Shown piece after piece: positions 62,707 through 64,000 of a stretch of DNA of 64,000 nucleotides. Location of the stretch: assembly GCA_028874195.1 (NCBI GenBank), contig JAPPLM010000055.1, positions 44,715-108,714 on the forward strand. The letters are read 5' to 3'. Below the pieces are notes generated by a model. It saw only the letters and a program-made list of their open reading frames with translations, made no database searches and was not told where the DNA came from. The translations under genes and the position numbers were made by a program. Each line of letters begins with the position of its first letter. Within the stretch, counting starts at the first letter, position 1. The stretch comes from Chloroflexota bacterium (GTDB lineage: Bacteria > Chloroflexota > UBA11872 > VXOZ01).

Positions 62707-64000
62707 TTAGCAGCGCGAGTACCCGCAGACGAGGCATTTCTCGCAGCCTTCTTCGTAGACGACGCCGGCCGCGCCGCAGTCCGGGCAGATCTCGCCATGC
62801 CGTGATTCGTGAGTTTGATGTGCGCTCTGGGCGCCGGATAGGCCGAGTTGCACGACCGATGCCTCTTCGGTGCCATTGCCATTCACACCGTTTGCGCCGG
62901 TAGGAATTTCGTAGATTTCGGCAATTACCTGCGCAATGGCGTCGGGTACCGAAAGCACACGGTTGGGGCCGATGCCCATGACGTCTATGGAACCGATGCC
63001 ACGCAGGTGCTTGTAGTGCTCCTTGATCGGCACGCCGCTGCGCAGACCGAGCGTGATCGAGCGCGCCAATGCCTCCAGATATGCTTGGTCGGCCGTACCG
63101 GCTTTGCCCAGCGTGAGAAAAATCTCTATTGGCCGTTTGTCTTCGCCTTCGCCGACGGCGTTTATGGTCACATAGAGTTCGCCCCGCGCCGTGACTTTCT
63201 TCACGGTCACGCCTTCAACCACCGCCGGGCGCTTGCGCGGATGCATCTCTACCGGCACCGCCGCGCTCTTTGCTTGCTGTTGGTCAGCAGCCTTGTCAGC
63301 GCCCTTGTCAACATCCTCTTCCTTCTTCTCTTCCACGCGGGAGAGCACCGGTGTGCGCGAGCCGTCGCGGAAGAACGTAATGCCCTTGCAGCCGAGGTCG
63401 TACGCCAGGGTGTACAGCTCTTCAACATCGGCTACTTCGTAAGAATTCGGCGCGTTGACCGTTTTCGAAATGCTGGAGTCAGTGAATTCCTGCACGACCG
63501 CCTGTACGCGCACGTGGTCCTCCGGGCGCAGGTCGTTGCTGGAGGCAAAGTAGTCCGGCACGGGCTCGCCGTCGTGGGCGTCTTTCCACTCTTTGAAGAG
63601 CGGGTGGTAGAGGATGTGCTCGCCGGTGCGGTCGACGCGCTTCATGGCGAAGTCGAACACCGGCTCGATGCCGCTGGAGACGCCGGAGAGCAGCGAGGTC
63701 GTGCCGGTAGGCGCCTGTGTGAGGAGCACGCCGTTGCGGACCCCATGCACCGCAATCTGCTCTTGGAGCGCTGCGGGCAATTGCTGGATGAACGAACCCT
63801 GCATGTATTTTTCTGAGTCGAACTGCGGGAACGGTCCCTTCTCCTTGGCAATCTCCATCGACGCGTTGTACGAAGCATCACGGATGGTCCGGTAAATGCG
63901 TTCCACAACGGGCATCGACTCTTCGCTGCCGTAGCGCACTTTCATCTTGATGAGCGCGTCGGCGAGCCCCATAGTGCCCAGGCCCGTGCGCCGCGTGCCC
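62707..64000 (-). CDS. nrdJ: Adenosylcobalamin-dependent ribonucleoside-diphosphate reductase (C-terminal part; runs off right edge)
   Basis: 431 residues are visible; the N-terminus (ATP-cone and first catalytic part) lies outside. Class II RNR: makes deoxynucleotides with B12 radical chemistry. RTGLGTMGLADAL, APTGTTSLLSGVSSGIEPVF, ERIYRTIRDASYNASMEIAK are the conserved C-half. Then a TSCase-like middle region with VKKVTARGELYVTINAVGEG (known as the NrdJ C-terminal extension), and a zinc hook CPDCGAAGVV...CEKCLVCGYSRC at the end, likely for reduction by thioredoxin. Stop at 62707. No smaller subunit is needed. The frame continues to base 64000. Confidence 0.95.
   Translation of the reverse strand, partial: GTRRTGLGTMGLADALIKMKVRYGSEESMPVVERIYRTIRDASYNASMEIAKEKGPFPQFDSEKYMQGSFIQQLPAALQEQIAVHGVRNGVLLTQAPTGTTSLLSGVSSGIEPVFDFAMKRVDRTGEHILYHPLFKEWKDAHDGEPVPDYFASSNDLRPEDHVRVQAVVQEFTDSSISKTVNAPNSYEVADVEELYTLAYDLGCKGITFFRDGSRTPVLSRVEEKKEEDVDKGADKAADQQQAKSAAVPVEMHPRKRPAVVEGVTVKKVTARGELYVTINAVGEGEDKRPIEIFLTLGKAGTADQAYLEALARSITLGLRSGVPIKEHYKHLRGIGSIDVMGIGPNRVLSVPDAIAQVIAEIYEIPTGANGVNGNGTEEASVVQLGLSGAQSAHQTHESRHGEICPDCGAAGVVYEEGCEKCLVCGYSRC

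Overview
The window is 64 kb of bacterial chromosome, mostly about 60% GC and densely coding on both strands. No gene here fixes the taxonomy. An adenosylcobalamin-dependent ribonucleotide reductase, a C4 zinc-ribbon coiled-coil protein, paired TldD/TldE proteases, many small extracytoplasmic lipoproteins, sugar-type Gfo/Idh/MocA and xylose-isomerase-like genes, and large numbers of short dispersed palindromic repeats together suggest an uncultured, perhaps marine or host-associated, member of the Chloroflexota. That placement is inference. The right edge cuts the ribonucleotide reductase gene and the left edge cuts an ABC ATPase.

Layout. 1-4.6 kb: ABC ATPase, an anchored unknown protein, an AIM24/TIGR00266 protein, a small DUF4926-like frame without an ordinary start, an unknown acidic protein and a GNAT acetyltransferase. 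4.6-8.4 kb: a visibly lower-GC insert holding an AAA+ ATPase and a subtilisin-like (S8) protease, a pairing that looks like an anti-phage module; the protease gene is interrupted by an in-frame TGA. 8.4-16.4 kb: selD, whose catalytic residue is encoded by an in-frame TGA (selenocysteine), an epimerase, DegV, the TldD/TldE pair, a frameshifted HicB-type antitoxin and an SDR. 16.4-22.5 kb: tRNA-Leu(GAG) with a strong promoter, a zinc-ribbon protein, a lipoprotein, a LarA-like racemase protein, tmRNA, a HesB-type protein and RNase HI. 22.6-35.6 kb: a beta-propeller lipoprotein, an APH-type kinase, an Ig-like lipoprotein, rho, an MFS exporter, a PRC-barrel protein, an M42 peptidase and mutS.

35.8-49.9 kb: a glycosidase-like protein; a co-directional set (cysteine hydrolase, Gfo/Idh/MocA oxidoreductase, TIM-barrel isomerase, cytidylate-kinase-like protein); a histidine kinase/response-regulator/PH-SHOCT cluster with a divergent second receiver; a rhomboid protease with a C-terminal SAF-like extension; a DegT aminotransferase; dCTP deaminase; and a histidine phosphatase. 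50.3-55.7 kb: LysM lipoprotein, proA, Nudix hydrolase, Sua5/YrdC protein, HAD phosphatase and endonuclease IV (the last two overlap by 4 bp). 55.9-61.5 kb: a three-gene set of a double-AAA_5 ATPase, a VWA/MIDAS protein and a membrane protein, resembling MoxR/VWA metal- or chaperone-type machines. 61.7-64 kb: a membrane protein and the C-terminal part of nrdJ.

Intergenic DNA is rich in repeats: about ten copies of a short GC-rich hairpin, several about 110-bp elements with TGTCATTCCGA-type inverted ends, two copies of a MITE-like element with about 22-bp terminal inverted repeats, and several blocks related to TTCGACAAGCTCAGG. The best second-look items are the selenocysteine-encoded SelD, the ATPase/S8 protease island with its TGA-interrupted protease, the AAA_5-AAA_5/VWA/membrane trio, the rhomboid-SAF fusion and a probable CTG start for Rho.
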